In this document: in pieces, positions 19,640 to 30,960 of the stretch | How positions within the stretch are numbered: position 1 is the stretch's first letter | Layout of the letters: every line of letters starts with the position of its first letter | DNA from: Acanthosepion lycidas | Taxonomy: Eukaryota; Mollusca; Cephalopoda; Sepiida; Sepiidae | NCBI GenBank assembly: GCA_963932145.1 | Contig: OZ010582.1 | Coordinates: 18,026,695-18,090,694 of the forward strand | Length of the DNA: 64,000 bases | Direction of reading: 5' to 3' | Made by a program: the position numbers and the translations under genes | The notes under the pieces: generated by a model | The model's database searches: none | What the model was told of the DNA's origin: nothing | The model's input: the letters and a program-made list of their open reading frames with translations, nothing else

Positions 19640-19815
19640 TCCATTTATTAAGTGTGTACATACAAAAAAATTTTAGTAAAGAAAAATGTATTCCCTGGCA
19701 GGGTTCAAACCTGTGTCATCCTTTGTAGGAGAAACCACTGTTCAATCCAGTGTGCCTTACTGCTCAGCCATGAAGAACATCACAACAAGCAAGGTCTTAT
19801 TTTCCATTTTTAAAA
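19640..19815 (-). mobile_element. tRNA-derived SINE, minus
   Basis: Minus strand: CATGGCTGAGCAGTAAGGCA (A-box) and CACAGGTTTGAACCCTGCC (B-box), followed by AGGGAATACATTTTTC. The 72-codon plus frame over it is a shadow. Confidence 0.65.
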
Positions 19816-19859
19816 AGAATATCATTTTTACTCGGATTATGTTTATCTTCTCAGTTTCA

Positions 19860-20055
19860 TATCCAAAAAATGTTGAATTAAAAATAAATCTACTAGTTCT
19901 TTAAAAATTGCTTTGTTTACATTTCAGATATGGACCTTTTGAGAAAATAATGGTGTATCTATTTCAAATATGAAGTATCAACCATAATAGCATTTGAAGC
20001 AATGAAAAATGTCAAATTAAAAATAAATCCATTAATTCTTTAGAAATTGCTATCA
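19860..20055 (+). repeat. Pair of ~40-bp direct repeats
   Basis: AATTAAAAATAAATCTACTA with TTCTTTAAAAATTGCT (19873-19912) recurs as AATTAAAAATAAATCCATTA with TTCTTTAGAAATTGCT (20014-20050). Similar TTCTTTAGAAATTG words occur at 1447 and 4821. Confidence 0.5.
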
Positions 20056-21245
20056 TGACTTAAATAATCATTAAAAACTTTATCCTCTTAGATTTAATCC
20101 AATACACTATTTCTCTGAAACTTACCAAGGGAAGCTGTTTTACCAAAGTACTTACATATATAGAATTAAGTCCTATATATAGTTTTCAATCTATAAAATC
20201 CCATCAGAAGTTTTGTTAGATACATAATAATTATTAGGGCAAGTACTGCCAAAACACTTAGCAGACATAGTTGTAAACCTACCACATGTTATTTTGGGAC
20301 CATTTAGAAAATAACAATATCTCTCTTCATCACTCCTGCAAATTCAAGAAAAAGATTTTCACAAACCAGTGTGAAATTATTTTCTAACTAATGAAAGCCC
20401 GGTATTCAAAACATTCACACCTCTATGTGAAATTATATTTTGAATCCTCTTACAAGATATAAAAATAGAAGCATATTTCTTCTCAAGGCTCAAAACAATT
20501 TAGGAGGCCAGTTTGATCTAGACGTGTATGCAAACACATGTGCACAATGGAAAAGATGACAACCAGCAGCCGTTGACTAAGGCCTTGCCCACACACACAA
20601 TAGATAGGAATAACAAGCAGTTGCTGACTAAGACTTTGACTACAAACACATTAGGCTGACCGTAATAAAGTAACTCTGTCCACATATCTCACACAGTATT
20701 AAGAACAATTAATTACTTCATAAAACAAAGTTCACTGCAAAGAAAATTTAACTTTTTTATTGTTATTGTATATTTCTGGAAAGAATATATAAATGTTATT
20801 TCAACTGATGTTCTGCTTCTACTTTTTCTTCAGAAAATAACCTTTTATATGTTTCATTTAAAAGATGTGCTGCTGTTGCTGTTAAATGTTTGGAATCCCA
20901 ACACTTAGATAGCAACAAAAACCTGGGTAGATGGATCCCAACACGTATACCAAACTTTAATACACTTACACTGATCTTTCACAGGGTGGGAACCTTGGCT
21001 TTTTCATACTTTTGTGTACGTATCACAAAATGAATTAAGTCACTGCTTATTTATTGGGAACAGAATTGCCAGATTGAGCTAACAAGTAGAAAATTGGATT
21101 ACATTTGAATGATCATCACTAATAAGTATTGTATTGTCTTTCTTTTTCTTAGTAGCATAAGTTAGCCCAGCAGATTTTTAAAATAGTCCAAAATATTACA
21201 ACTAACAAAATTTAGTAGTACTAGAATCTCAAAAAGTAACTCTGT
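20056..21245. other. Unassigned stretch
   Basis: A weak ~65-bp tandem similarity (GCAGCCGTTGACTAAGGCCT against GCAGTTGCTGACTAAGACTT) at 20560-20650. Otherwise no recognised element or gene. Confidence 0.4.
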
Positions 21246-21246
21246 C

Positions 21247-21302
21247 TGGCAATTGTGATTTGGAGTGTAGTGTCAAACTTACACTCCAAATCAGAGTTGC
21301 CA
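21247..21302. repeat. Short hairpin repeat
   Basis: TGGCAATTGTGATTTGGAGT is matched by ACTCCAAATCAGAGTTGCCA around a ~10-bp centre. It may be a tiny MITE or a hairpin end. Confidence 0.6.
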
Positions 21303-22147
21303 AATCAAAGAGAAGTGCTTGTAATGCAAAAGTTAGCAGATGACTAAGTTTGGACTTTGCATGGGAGCATCATACTTATTGCCAAAAAACCATAACCAAG
21401 TTTTCAAGGGGAGTTATCACCCTTGATACCTTGTTATTAGACTCTCATAATAGGAGATTAGGAGAGGTGTGAACTTACTTTTCTTTGCAATAGATATGTT
21501 TGTTTTTTAATGACATGATGCAGTGGTTGATTGAGCAGATGATCAATCTACTCTGCCATATCTTATTTTTATGCCCAAAAGTAGTAGCAAAGCCATAACC
21601 TACATTGTCAATTAGTGGCAAGCTTTAATTAAGGCTTTGTTAACTATATTAATGATATCAGTTATTCATTGCTTTAATTAATTCGTTGTTTGTTATGTAA
21701 TAATATTTTGAGGAAGAACCTTTTCATTTCACACTTAAAAGTTAGTCTATGCTCGAAAACACTTTTGATTGAAAGAGGCGCATTTATTGAAGATGTCATG
21801 AAATGATTAATATTTTTTAAAAAAACTGCATAAAAGTCAAATGGATTATGGCAAGAAAATAAAACAAAATTGAAAATCAGCAAATGTTTTTCATATTGCA
21901 AACAAAAAAAAAATCTGAAGGGGTTTCTGTAGATTGACTGGGATTAGGCAATGCTCATTTTGCTTAAATCCCTCATTTATAAAGCAATTAATCTCAATAA
22001 ATATCTCTTTCCTAATTATTATTCTTGTACTCTGTTCGTTCCTAGAATCAGAAATGCATAGAACATCACCAGTTCAAGGGAGATAACTAATACAACAAAA
22101 AATTACAGACATTAGAGACAAAAAGAATCACTTGACATTATATAGTA
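21303..22147. other. Unassigned stretch
   Basis: No recognised gene or repeat. Confidence 0.4.
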
Positions 22148-22284
22148 CAGGTATACTTCACCCTATGTCATTGATTGTTTCTAGACGTCACAACTCAGGT
22201 CGAAAAACGACTTAAGTCAAAATAACCAGACGATAAACCATAAATAAGCACTCCCCATTACAGTATTTATGATATTTACATACA

Positions 22285-22382
22285 GTATTCTGAATAAAAT
22301 AATTAATTTCCATCTTATCTTCCAGCGATATAGCCTTAGGTTTAGCATTAGCACTTGCAATGGGACTTTTCTCTGAAGCCAT
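22285..22382 (-). pseudogene. Tigger transposase N-terminal remnant (CENP-B-type HTH start)
   Basis: Minus strand Met at about 22381 opens MASEKSPIASANAKPKAISL followed by EDKMEI and a short run to a stop. KPKAISLEDKMEI is the entry to the psq/CENP-B-type helix-turn-helix used by pogo/Tigger transposases for terminal repeat binding. The rest of the protein is missing. Confidence 0.65.
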
Positions 22383-22569
22383 GGGCAAAAATGTATTCTA
22401 AATCACAATTGAAATGTAATAGAAAGAATGTCAATGGTAGTGCACAGATGCAATCAAGTCAGAATTCAAAATTGGAGTTGGAGCAGAAAATGACACAGGA
22501 GTGCCACCTGTTGGCAAGAATTTGAAATAAAAATATTCACTGAACATACTTTATTATGCCTTTATTTTT

Positions 22570-22600
22570 TGTTTTTGATGATTTTTATGATATATATATG

Positions 22601-22647
<47 letters not shown>

Positions 22648-22680
22648 ATGTATGTATGTATGTATGTGTATGTATATATA
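22570..22680. repeat. (TA)n / (TATG)n microsatellite
   Basis: TA run followed by TATG repeats inside the Tigger remnant. Confidence 0.9.
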
Positions 22681-23035
22681 CATTGTATACATAATATCAT
22701 TTTTAAATTTATTTGAATATAATTTTCTATGTGTTTATTGTTATTTTAGTGTTTTGACGTTTCTAATATTTTTAACGGTCAACATAAACAGTAAAATAAA
22801 CATGGCCTAAGGCAAGTTTTATTTTTCCATATAATACTTAAGAAAAAAATGACATATCTTCAAAAATGACTTAACTAGAAATGACTTGTCATGGTATCCC
22901 TGTACAATATCTTCCATTTGAAAGATTCTCGTGAGAATCTAGAACTAAAACCATTTAAAGAAAATATTTTCTATAAAGCTTTAAAACATTAAAAACAAAA
23001 AGACAATCTGGCAGTCATCTTCTTATATGAACAGT

Positions 23036-23480
23036 GTCCCCACAGGATGTGAGTGATCATGGCTCTCCACAATTTTCTGTTCTTTGTAGCTCTTAGGTTT
23101 GTCATTTAGCTAGCCCCTACCCCCCCAATCCCTGTTCTGCCAACCGTTTACATAAGCTCATTAGCTTGGTTAATTGCTGCTTTCCTCTGTCTCTCGTGCC
23201 TTCAGTAATTCCTGAGAGTGTCGAATTCTCCAAGTACTCTTTTCTCATTACATGCTCTAGAAATTTCAACTGATTCTAAGTGTCAGTGTCCTTTTTGTTT
23301 CCATTTTCCCGCTTTGTCGTTGCTCACATGTTCAGTTCATGGTGGTTCTACAGAAGGATGCTGAGCATCCTGTTGCCTCAAGTCTCCTCTTCATCTATGA
23401 TGAGACTGTCACACATTCACTGCCATATAAAGTAGAGAGAAACATAATACGGTCTTAATCAGTGAGTTGCCATCAGTTTT
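23036..23480 (-). pseudogene. Non-LTR retrotransposon fragment (RTE/CR1-like)
   Basis: Nucleotide similarity to 14640-15060: GATCATGGCTCTCCACAA, TTTTCTCATTACATG, TTGCTCACATG and TCTTCATC..GATGAGACTGTC occur in the same order. All frames are broken. Confidence 0.65.
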
Positions 23481-24234
23481 CCCTGCCTGGAATTTGATTA
23501 TCAGAGTGAATGAGTGTGATCGATAAGAGACAAGATTTAAGTTAATTATGGTGAACTTTGTCAAAAAATTAAAGAGAAGCATAAAAAAGGCAAAACACTT
23601 TTTAATATGCTATAATTATTTCCCTTATAAAAATTAATTCTTCTCTTATTCAAATAACACTAAAATCGTTTTTATCAGATTAAATACAAGATTTTTAAAA
23701 TATTAATTATGCCTCATTCAGTATTTTAATTAGGAGTGATAATGTGACCATAAGCAGACAGAAGAAGAAAACTGGATTTTAATCTCAGAAATGATCAAAC
23801 CTTCAAGTCTCCACTTGCAATTTGCTCTTTCCCAACCAATATTACAATCTTGATTCTAGCATTTCAAAAAGTTCTATAAATCATCAACATGACAAAAAAG
23901 AAAAATAATTAAGGATAAAATGCACAAAATTAGAAGAAAAGTCTGAAGTAAAATAAATCAAATGCGACAAACTAATTGGAGGAGAGTCAGAAATAAAATG
24001 AATGAACAAGGGAGACAACACCTTTAATAGCCAAGAGTTGTCTTTCTTTTCAGCATACACTTTCCACACACCCCCCGCTCTCTATCTTTAAATATTACTT
24101 GAGTGACATTATTAATTAGAATAACATGGTAACGGAAAATTAAATGCAACTACTTAAACACTATAGTAACTGAAAAAGAGAAAAAGGGTAGGAGATATTA
24201 ATAATAAAAATAGTAGCAGTATGATAAAACTTAC
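23481..24234. other. Unassigned stretch
   Basis: No recognised gene or element. Confidence 0.4.
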
Positions 24235-24312
24235 AGTCACTAAAAATTCTTCTTGCTACAATATTAAGAGGTTTATCATTTTTTGCAGCATTTAATGCAA
24301 TCTTTCTTAATC
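24235..24312 (-). CDS. Putative 78-bp internal exon, unidentified
   Basis: On the minus strand an acceptor TTTTTCTCAG precedes 24312 and a donor GTAAGT follows 24235. Between them one frame is open for 25 codons with partial codons on each side, so the exon keeps frame (phase 1 to phase 1). The peptide reads LRKIALNAAKNDKPLNIVAR followed by RIFSD, a mixed charged/hydrophobic helix-like segment unlike the low-complexity frames around it. The protein family was not recognised. It lies on the same strand as the carrier exon but does not resemble SLC25 sequence. Chance is a real alternative. Confidence 0.3.
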
Positions 24313-25320
24313 CTGAGAAAAATTAAAGATACAAGCAAAAAAAAAAAAAAAAATCCCAACAAAATGTTAGGAACATTTCCTTATTTTTCTTCTAATGAAT
24401 GTTACAATTTTCGACAACATTTTTGGACATTTTCCATTCTTTTTCACAGATTGAAGGAATGAAATACAGATTAAATTGAAACTAAAATGCAATTCACAGA
24501 GAAAAGAGAGTTGCATGCAGAAAAAAAAAACAAATCTTAAAAGAATTTCTTTTTTGTTGATTTTTCTATTTAAAATGGTTTTAGCAAATTAAATCCAGAA
24601 AAATTAGTAAATTATTGCTGATGACAAGAGAAGAGAAAAGGAGGAATAATGAAAGAAAAAATCTTTTGACCATCCTAAAGTGATCTCCCTGTAAAATCTG
24701 ACAATATATCTCTTGTTATCTCAACCTCATTTCAATGCCTGTTTGTGGTAAATTTAAGAGGTGTGGTCACTTTGAGTGGAATTCAAGACAATAATTACTG
24801 TCATCCTAGAAAAGCAAGTTTTATATTCAAGATTAAACATGATTTGTATCGTCTGCCATTTTAGACAGAAAAATGATTCTATAAATCTTTTTATGATATT
24901 AATTTAATATGCAAATGAAACAGAATCAAAATCAAATCTTCATTTTTGTTATTTACAATACAAACTTTTGTGTAATGTACAATTAACTTTCCAAGTTTGT
25001 TCTAAAATTCAGAAATATGATTGTCTTTACATGAATTATTTTAACTATCCTCATCTTTGTAGTTTTTATCAGACCATTTGAACTATTGCAGTTCCAAGAT
25101 TCCTAGTTTTGTCTGATGCCAAGATGAAACACTGTCAAATATTATTTAAATGTATATCCTCATCTTTGTTGTGTTCATAATGGCATTTCACTCAATGTGT
25201 TCTTTGGCCAGTAATCCTTCAATGTCAACATACTCAAATAATTCTATTATACCGTAACTAAACACACCTAAATTATAAATGAGATGAAGCAACCATCAAA
25301 TGCAATAAGTAAAGATTAGT
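24313..25320. other. Mostly unassigned; faint SINE-tail relics
   Basis: At about 25040-25190 words such as TATCCTCATCTTTGT recur twice, as in the minus orientation of the PLE-like SINE tail, but the copies are very eroded. Confidence 0.35.
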
Positions 25321-25324
25321 ACTG

Positions 25325-25640
25325 AGGAGGCACGGTGGAGTAATGGATAGTGGCTTCGATTGAGGAATCGGAGAGCCGAGTTCGAATTCGAGTCAAATCC
25401 ATTACATTCACTTACGTGCTAATACCCTTGGGAAAGGTATGAATCCTATTCTTTTCCCCCTAGCTATGAGTAAATAGCAGGACAGACCAGGTTCTATAGC
25501 CTTGGATGGCAACTGGTCTACTGCAGAAAGAAATGGTAACCTACTGTGGGAAAAAATCTGCCTCATCAGTCATGTATCAAAAGATACATGATCGCCTAAG
25601 CATGCATCACACATGGCACATAACTGACTGACTGAATCTA
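25325..25640 (+). mobile_element. tRNA-derived SINE family E, full length
   Basis: Head: CACGGTGGAGTAATGGATAG (A-box region) and GAGTTCGAATTCGAG (B-box). Body: CATTACATTCACTTACGTGC, CCTTGGGAAAGGTATGAATC, GGTAAACTGG-like GGCAACTGGTCTACTGC, and 3' part TCATGTATCAAAAGATACAT with a hairpin, ending ACTGACTGACTGAA. Related copies at 45072-45425 (minus) and 59672-59840 (plus). It resembles known octopus tRNA-derived SINEs; identity with a named family was not checked. Confidence 0.85.
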
Positions 25641-25927
25641 CTAGAAAAAGTTAAAATTATCTAACCATCATCAATAAACTACTACTACAATTCTCTTGAT
25701 TTATGGACTGCATCCATTATGCACAAACATCAAGTACATGGGCCATAAAACAATTATTCTATCTCATAGGTTAACATGCCATTTTGTGAATTACAGTGCA
25801 AACTGTGTATATATTAATAAATATATCTTCAGACACCCACATCTCCACTAGCATAAGGCAAATACTCATTTGACAGACATAATATACAGTATTAAGTGTA
25901 AAAGCATTCCAAATATTAGAGGCCTAA

Positions 25928-26335
25928 CTATATGTGTCCTGAGTATGACAATAAACTACATCTGTGTCCTGGGTATGACGATAAACTACATCCAACAGCA
26001 AGGCCTCTGATTAGGAGGCTTTGAGGAGCATGGAACCACCTCTTAATTACTGGTGTTCCCAGGTCCATCCTGACCCGGGATTGTAGCACCTGTTAGGGTC
26101 CCAGCTATGGGAAAATAGTTATCCCCAAAACTAAGGTAAAAAGCATTTTGAAAGTGTAAAAATAGGTTTTACCTATTACAGAAATACTTTGTAAAAAATT
26201 ATTACCAGAAATAAATTTTTGAAAAAAAAAACTATTACCAGCAATACATTTTTGAAAACAAAAAAATATTACCAGCAATACATTTTTGAAAATAATATTA
26301 CCAGCTATACAATTTTGAGGAAAAAAATATTACTT
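25928..26335 (+). mobile_element. Retroposon family B, copy 3 (3' truncated)
   Basis: Begins with a doubled 5' unit (GTGTCCTGAGTATGACAATA and again GTGTCCTGGGTATGACGATA). Core as in copy 4. The minisatellite has several TTACCAGCAATACATTTTTG units (26200-26310). The 3' tail is missing. Confidence 0.8.
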
Positions 26336-26339
26336 GAAT

Positions 26340-26864
26340 CTTAAAAATTATAAGAAGCATTTAATTGCAAACATCTGGGCAAAATCTACATTCATTCAAC
26401 CCAAAACATGCTCTCTTGTATCTAAACAAAATTAACTGAAAAAATAAAAAAAAAAACTTTTTAAATTCAAAACTTTTTTTTATGAAAATACTTTAAAGAA
26501 CATTAATATGTGATGTAATTTATTATTATTAATGCTCTCTAATTGCAAAGACTGATTACCTTAAAAACATTATCTTCCAGAAATGCTCTGGTTAAACATC
26601 TTTTTTGTTTTTAGGTGAAACACAATCTGTTATTATATATAAGGATGGATTCACCAATTGTGAATGACAGAGATTTTACTAAAAAATGTACACAAGGGAA
26701 TTGTTAAAAGTGATCAGCTGCCTGTGGCCAGCAATACATACACTCACTCCATGACAGCACCATGTCCTGCATTGGTGCACTGTGTGCCATGTCAGATGAT
26801 GCAACAATCGCAAGTCTTTTTTTTTTTTTTTGGATAGGAGTTTTCCATCTCTGAGGAGCATGCT
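26340..26864. other. Unassigned stretch
   Basis: No gene or element recognised; a poly-T run at 26818-26830. Confidence 0.4.
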
Positions 26865-27220
26865 AGTCGTTGCCTCCTATAAAAACTCATCCTCCCTATG
26901 GATTCAGAGTTTTCCTTCTACTAGACTGGTTGCCAACCAAGGCTGAGTTTGTACTACTATTTACCCTTAGCTGACAGGAAGAAATACATTCATAACTTTT
27001 CCAAGGCTGTTTGCACGTAAGTGAATGTAAGAAAGTCAACTGGAATTCAAACATGGTTCTCTAATTTCTCATTCTGGGTCATTATCTATTACACCACCTG
27101 CACATCTAAGGATATGGTACCTGGTATTGCCATCTAGGTACTGACCAAGCTTAAAGTTGCTTAACCTTAGTGAATGAACAAGAACCAGTGTTTCAACATG
27201 ATATGACCTAATATTAAGTT
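26865..27220 (-). mobile_element. 5S rRNA/tRNA chimeric SINE, minus
   Basis: Minus strand from ~27215: a 5S-like segment with CATATCATGTTGAAACACTG, CACTAAGGTTAAGCAACTTT, GGTCAGTACCTAGATGGCAA and TACCAGGTACC. It is followed by the tRNA-like part (GGTGGTGTAATAGATAATGA and GTTTGAATTCCAG), then a body ending near GAGGCAACGACTAG. The 5S similarity spans nearly the whole 5S length. Confidence 0.8.
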
Positions 27221-27855
27221 AAAACTTAATTATTTTTTTAACTCCCCAGTATGCAGTTATGTAGACATAATTTTACTGAGGCATCTGTGGGCCACAGCTC
27301 GACTCTCCAAGTTATCTGAAAGCTTATTCATTGAAATAATTTATCTGGAAGTCAAACCCAGAATTGTTTTCTGTTTTTGTTTTTTAATAACAGTACATAG
27401 GTCCTCCGATCACCCGGTCTATACCCCTCCCCTTTCTCTTGAACAGGAGTAGAGGTTCATCCCTTATTTCCTGTTTAGGAAGGGGTTCCCAGTTACTTTC
27501 CATTTCTCAGGTATTTATAGGGGTTCTATCATGAATTTTTTATGATATGCATGGATGCTGGCAACATCTCTTTTAGGAGCCCATACTATTACATAGCGTC
27601 TTGAGAGACTGCTCTGATCAACAGTTGCATAATCTCGGGGTTCTTGCAGTGCCATGTCATGCATGGAAGGGTGTTGCTGCAAGCACCTCCAGTTGGCAAC
27701 CCCAAGGCCACACTACATTGCACAAGTTCCCATTTGCACATGTTACATTTGATGACCAACTGCTATTACTACACTAGGCCTTTTCCTTACCAATATAATA
27801 TCATGACTATAAAACAACCAAAGATATAAATCTAAACCAGCTCAAGAAAAATCAC

Positions 27856-28390
27856 CTAAACCCTTTAACGTTTTCTTCTCAAATATCCATGGTATTCATA
27901 CCAACTTCTGCAATGTGGAATCGTTCCTCTCCGAAAAAATCTCCGGACATCCAACCTCTCTGCAAAACTAACCTCAACTCTTCAAGCCCTTCTGATTTCT
28001 CAATTCCTGGCTACCTTCCTCTATTTAGAAAGGGACTCTACAGTCCATATGCATGGCGTGGGAGTTTATGTCTATGAACATCTACTGCTGGCTAGAGAAC
28101 TTCCCCTTGAATCTCCAGACCATTCATACATGTGTCTCTGTCTCTTTCTACTAAATTCAGCTCTCTCTTCTTTCTCTACCATTTTCCTTTCCCCACAAAA
28201 TTGTTGCATGCTAGATAGCATTTCCAATAATATAGACAAGACCTTCTCCCTACACTTATTTGCAAACATATTTGTGTTTGGTGACTTTAATGTCCACCAA
28301 ACCATGTGACTTTAACACCCTGTCACTAACCTCACTGGCATCCAAACCTTTAACTTCGCATTCACTCACACAAGTGGTTGATTTCTTCAC
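27856..28390 (+). pseudogene. LINE APE-type endonuclease, first part
   Basis: Across shifted frames the plus strand reads SNIHGIHTNFCNVESFLSE, SDFSIPGYLPLFRKGL, HGVGVYVYEHLLLARELPL and FVFGDFNVH (28280-28297), the last being the catalytic GDFN segment of the exonuclease-endonuclease-phosphatase fold. TQVVDFF follows. This enzyme nicks target DNA for LINE priming. At least three frame changes are present. Confidence 0.8.
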
Positions 28391-28742
28391 TGGTGCCCGG
28401 ACTATGTGTGTTTAAGCGTGCTACTAGATTGGCATTTAGGTCCCACCCTTTTACTCATGAATTGGGTAAATATAACCACCACTCCTATTCCATCAGTTTC
28501 GTTTCTCGCACTTTCCACCTGAGGAACTCCCTTCTGTTTCCTTGCTTCCCTGATAACTACAATCTTCAAAAATTTAAATGCAATGTCAATTGTCATCTTC
28601 TAGCTTCTTTAACCAAATTCAGCTTTTATCTTTTTCCTGGTCCCCACTATACCCAGTCATTTCTCTCACTTTCACTCACTGTAACCCTCTGCATACGAGT
28701 GGAATTCTTATCTTGCTTGGGGTGAAATGATTAAAAAAAAAA
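28391..28742 (+). mobile_element. LINE 3'-end insertion with poly(A) tail
   Basis: Encodes FKRATRLAFRSHPFTHELGK, then RNSLLFPCFPDNYNLQKF and KCNVNCHLL, the C-terminus of the same LINE type, then a ~15-base A run (28731-28748). It interrupts the endonuclease; flanks GTGCCCGGAC and TTGCCCTGATGGAC may be a diverged target duplication. Confidence 0.75.
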
Positions 28743-29206
28743 AAAAAAGTTGCCCTGATGGACGCCTTTCTCTACTTGATCTCTTTTTTATCTCTATCCC
28801 TTACTCATGTCGTACTATGCAACTGTGCCCTCTTGGCAGCTCTGATCATGTGTAAACTTCTCCTTCCACTCCCCCACCAGCCAAGAATCTTCTACCAACA
28901 TAATATCTTTCTGTTATCAACAAGCAGATTGAGACTCATTCTGTGATTTCCTTTGTGACGTCCTTTGGAATGAAGTTTTTAATCATCTTCTTCAAAAATG
29001 CACATCTGAGGAATCCTCCTGGTTAAAAGACGGTATCAAAACTTTCATTCCAGCAAGGAAATATGAAGTTAAACTGCATTCATCTCCTTGGTTCTCACCA
29101 ACATGCTTGGTTGCTATAGCCCAGAGGAATAACAACTGTACCAGAGTGACACATCTGATTGCAACAGATGTTTCTTTGTTTCTGCTTGTAATGAGTGTAA
29201 GTGTGT
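28743..29206 (+). pseudogene. LINE endonuclease end and connector
   Basis: Resumes the host LINE: DGRLSLLDLFFISIP, CPLGSSDH (the conserved SDH of the endonuclease), then SWLKDGIKTFIPARKYEVK and PWFSPTCLVAIAQRNN. These match the usual endonuclease-RT connector. Frameshifts occur. Confidence 0.75.
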
Positions 29207-29218
29207 CCTCAATCAAGC

Positions 29219-29721
29219 CCGTCCTGGATATGATGATAAACTACATCCACGTCCAGGGTAAGACAATAAACTACATCCAACAGCAAGGCCTCTGATCAGG
29301 AGGCTTTGAAGAGCATAGAACCACCTCTTAATTGCTGATTTTCCCAGGTCCACCCTGACCCAGGGTGGTAGCACCTGTTAGGGTCTCAGCTATGGGCAAA
29401 TAGCTAATCCCGAAACTGAGGTAAAAAGCATTATAAAAGTGTAAAAATAGGTTTTAATACCAGAAATACTTTGTAAAAAATTATTAGCGGAAATAAATTT
29501 TTGAAGAAAAAAAAAATATTACCAGCAATACGTTTTTGAAAAAATATTACCAGCTATATGTTTTTGAAAAAATAACATTACCAGCTATACATTTTTGAGG
29601 AAAAAAATATTAACAGAAATAGATTTTTGACAAAACAAAAATATTACCAGAAAAAAAAAAAGTTGTCGGCATTAAATGACCCATTGAGGTGTTGATATGC
29701 CATAAAACAAACCAAACCAAA
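29219..29721 (+). mobile_element. Retroposon family B, copy 4, with perfect 12-bp target duplication
   Basis: The direct repeat CCTCAATCAAGC flanks it at 29207-29218 and 29722-29733. It sits in the LINE connector with the LINE reading resuming right after the second copy. The 3' end is an A-rich AAACAAACCAAACCAAA tail, fixing the sense as plus. 5' unit duplicated; minisatellite at 29450-29650. Confidence 0.92.
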
Positions 29722-29733
29722 CCTCAATCAAGC

Positions 29734-30960
29734 AAAGTTACTGTTTGCTAACAGAGTGAAACAACATATAGCACCTCGCAAGTTCAGGTCTAGAAACTAT
29801 TGGTGACTCTTCAGGAGTGTGCTGAACAACAGAAAATCCTTACTCCCTCCTCTATTCAATCAATTCAAAGTCCTGACATCTACAGCAGATAAGATTGAAT
29901 ACTTTGCTCAGAAATTCTCTTCCAACTCAACACTCGACTCAATTGGAGTACCCACACCTGATTTCCCCCTAGAACTGAGGCACTACTGCATGATATGTGC
30001 ATAAACCTGTCACTGGTCTTGGACATCATTTCTAAATTAGACTCCTATAAGGCAAGTGGAGCTGGCAGGATACCAGCCGTCATCCTAATGAAATGTGCTC
30101 CTGAGCTGGCTCCAGTTCTCTCCAAACTCTGCAACTATTGCCTCACTGCTTCCTACTTTTCAGCTTGTTGGAAGTCCTCCACTGTTTTTAAAAATTCTAG
30201 AGAAACTTCTGACCCCTCTATCGCCCTATTAGTTTCTTACTGCTTTTTGATAAAGAATTTAAGGCTTAAATCAATGCTGAGGTGGTTAAGCATCTTACCC
30301 CTCATGACCTGCTCTCTGACAAACAATATGGATTCTGTTTTGCCCAGTCTGCCACTGATGTGCTTATGACCATCACTGAATATGTATATCAAGCTCTTGA
30401 TAATAACAGCAAAGCTCAAGCTGTGGCTCTAGATATTTCAAAGGCATTTGACAGGGTTTGGCATGCTGGTCTTCTACATAAGCTTAAGGGCTACATTATT
30501 ACAGGATGATTGTTTGATTTAATCAAATCATTCCTATCAAATCATGAAATGAAGGTTGTTCTGAATGGGCTCACTTCCGGATCCTTTCGCACAGACGCAG
30601 GTGTCCCCTAAGGCTCTATCCTGGGTCCTATACTGTTTGTGATCTTCATCAATTATCTTCCTGATGTCATCAGTTCCAAAGTAGGCATTTATGCAGATGA
30701 CACTACCATTTACTCCTACCTCAATAGCAAATCCGTCAGAGCTGACAAAGTTAACCTGGCTGCTGTTCTTGAAAAGGACCTCCAATCAGTGGTTAACTGG
30801 GGCAAGAAATGGCTTGTAAATTTTAATTTCCCCAAAATTAAACTGCTCTTATTTAACCACCATAGAGAAACTTCTCTGCTCACCATCAGCATGGCTGATG
30901 CTCGACTCCTGGAAAGCATCTCACTGCAGCTTCTTGGTTTCATGTTTTGGAATAACTACA
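29734..30960 (+). pseudogene. LINE reverse transcriptase
   Basis: Plus frames read KLLFANRVKQHIAPRKFRSR and DSYKASGAGRIPAVILMKCA before the palm. Motif A ALDISKAFDRVWHAGLL (about 30428-30478) has its Asp. Motif B has P-stop-GSILGPILF, where the stop is TAA at 30609-30611 in place of Gln. Motif C YADDTTIYS (30690-30716) is intact. The thumb reads WGKKWLVNFNFPKIKLLLF. Frameshifts occur before 30282, and a stop follows GYIITG. Dead copy; the family needs the RT for target-primed reverse transcription. Confidence 0.88.

Larger units (their letters stand above)
22149..22902 (-). mobile_element. pogo/Tigger-like DNA transposon, internally deleted
   Basis: Starts CAGGTATACTTCACCCTATG after TA and ends TCATGGTATCCCTG before TA, giving diverged inverted termini and a TA duplication. 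Words such as CAGGTCGAAAAACGACTTAA are typical of Tigger ends. Inside, on the minus strand from about 22380, is the start of a CENP-B-type protein (next entry). The middle is replaced by (TA)n/(TATG)n at 22570-22680. Confidence 0.75.
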
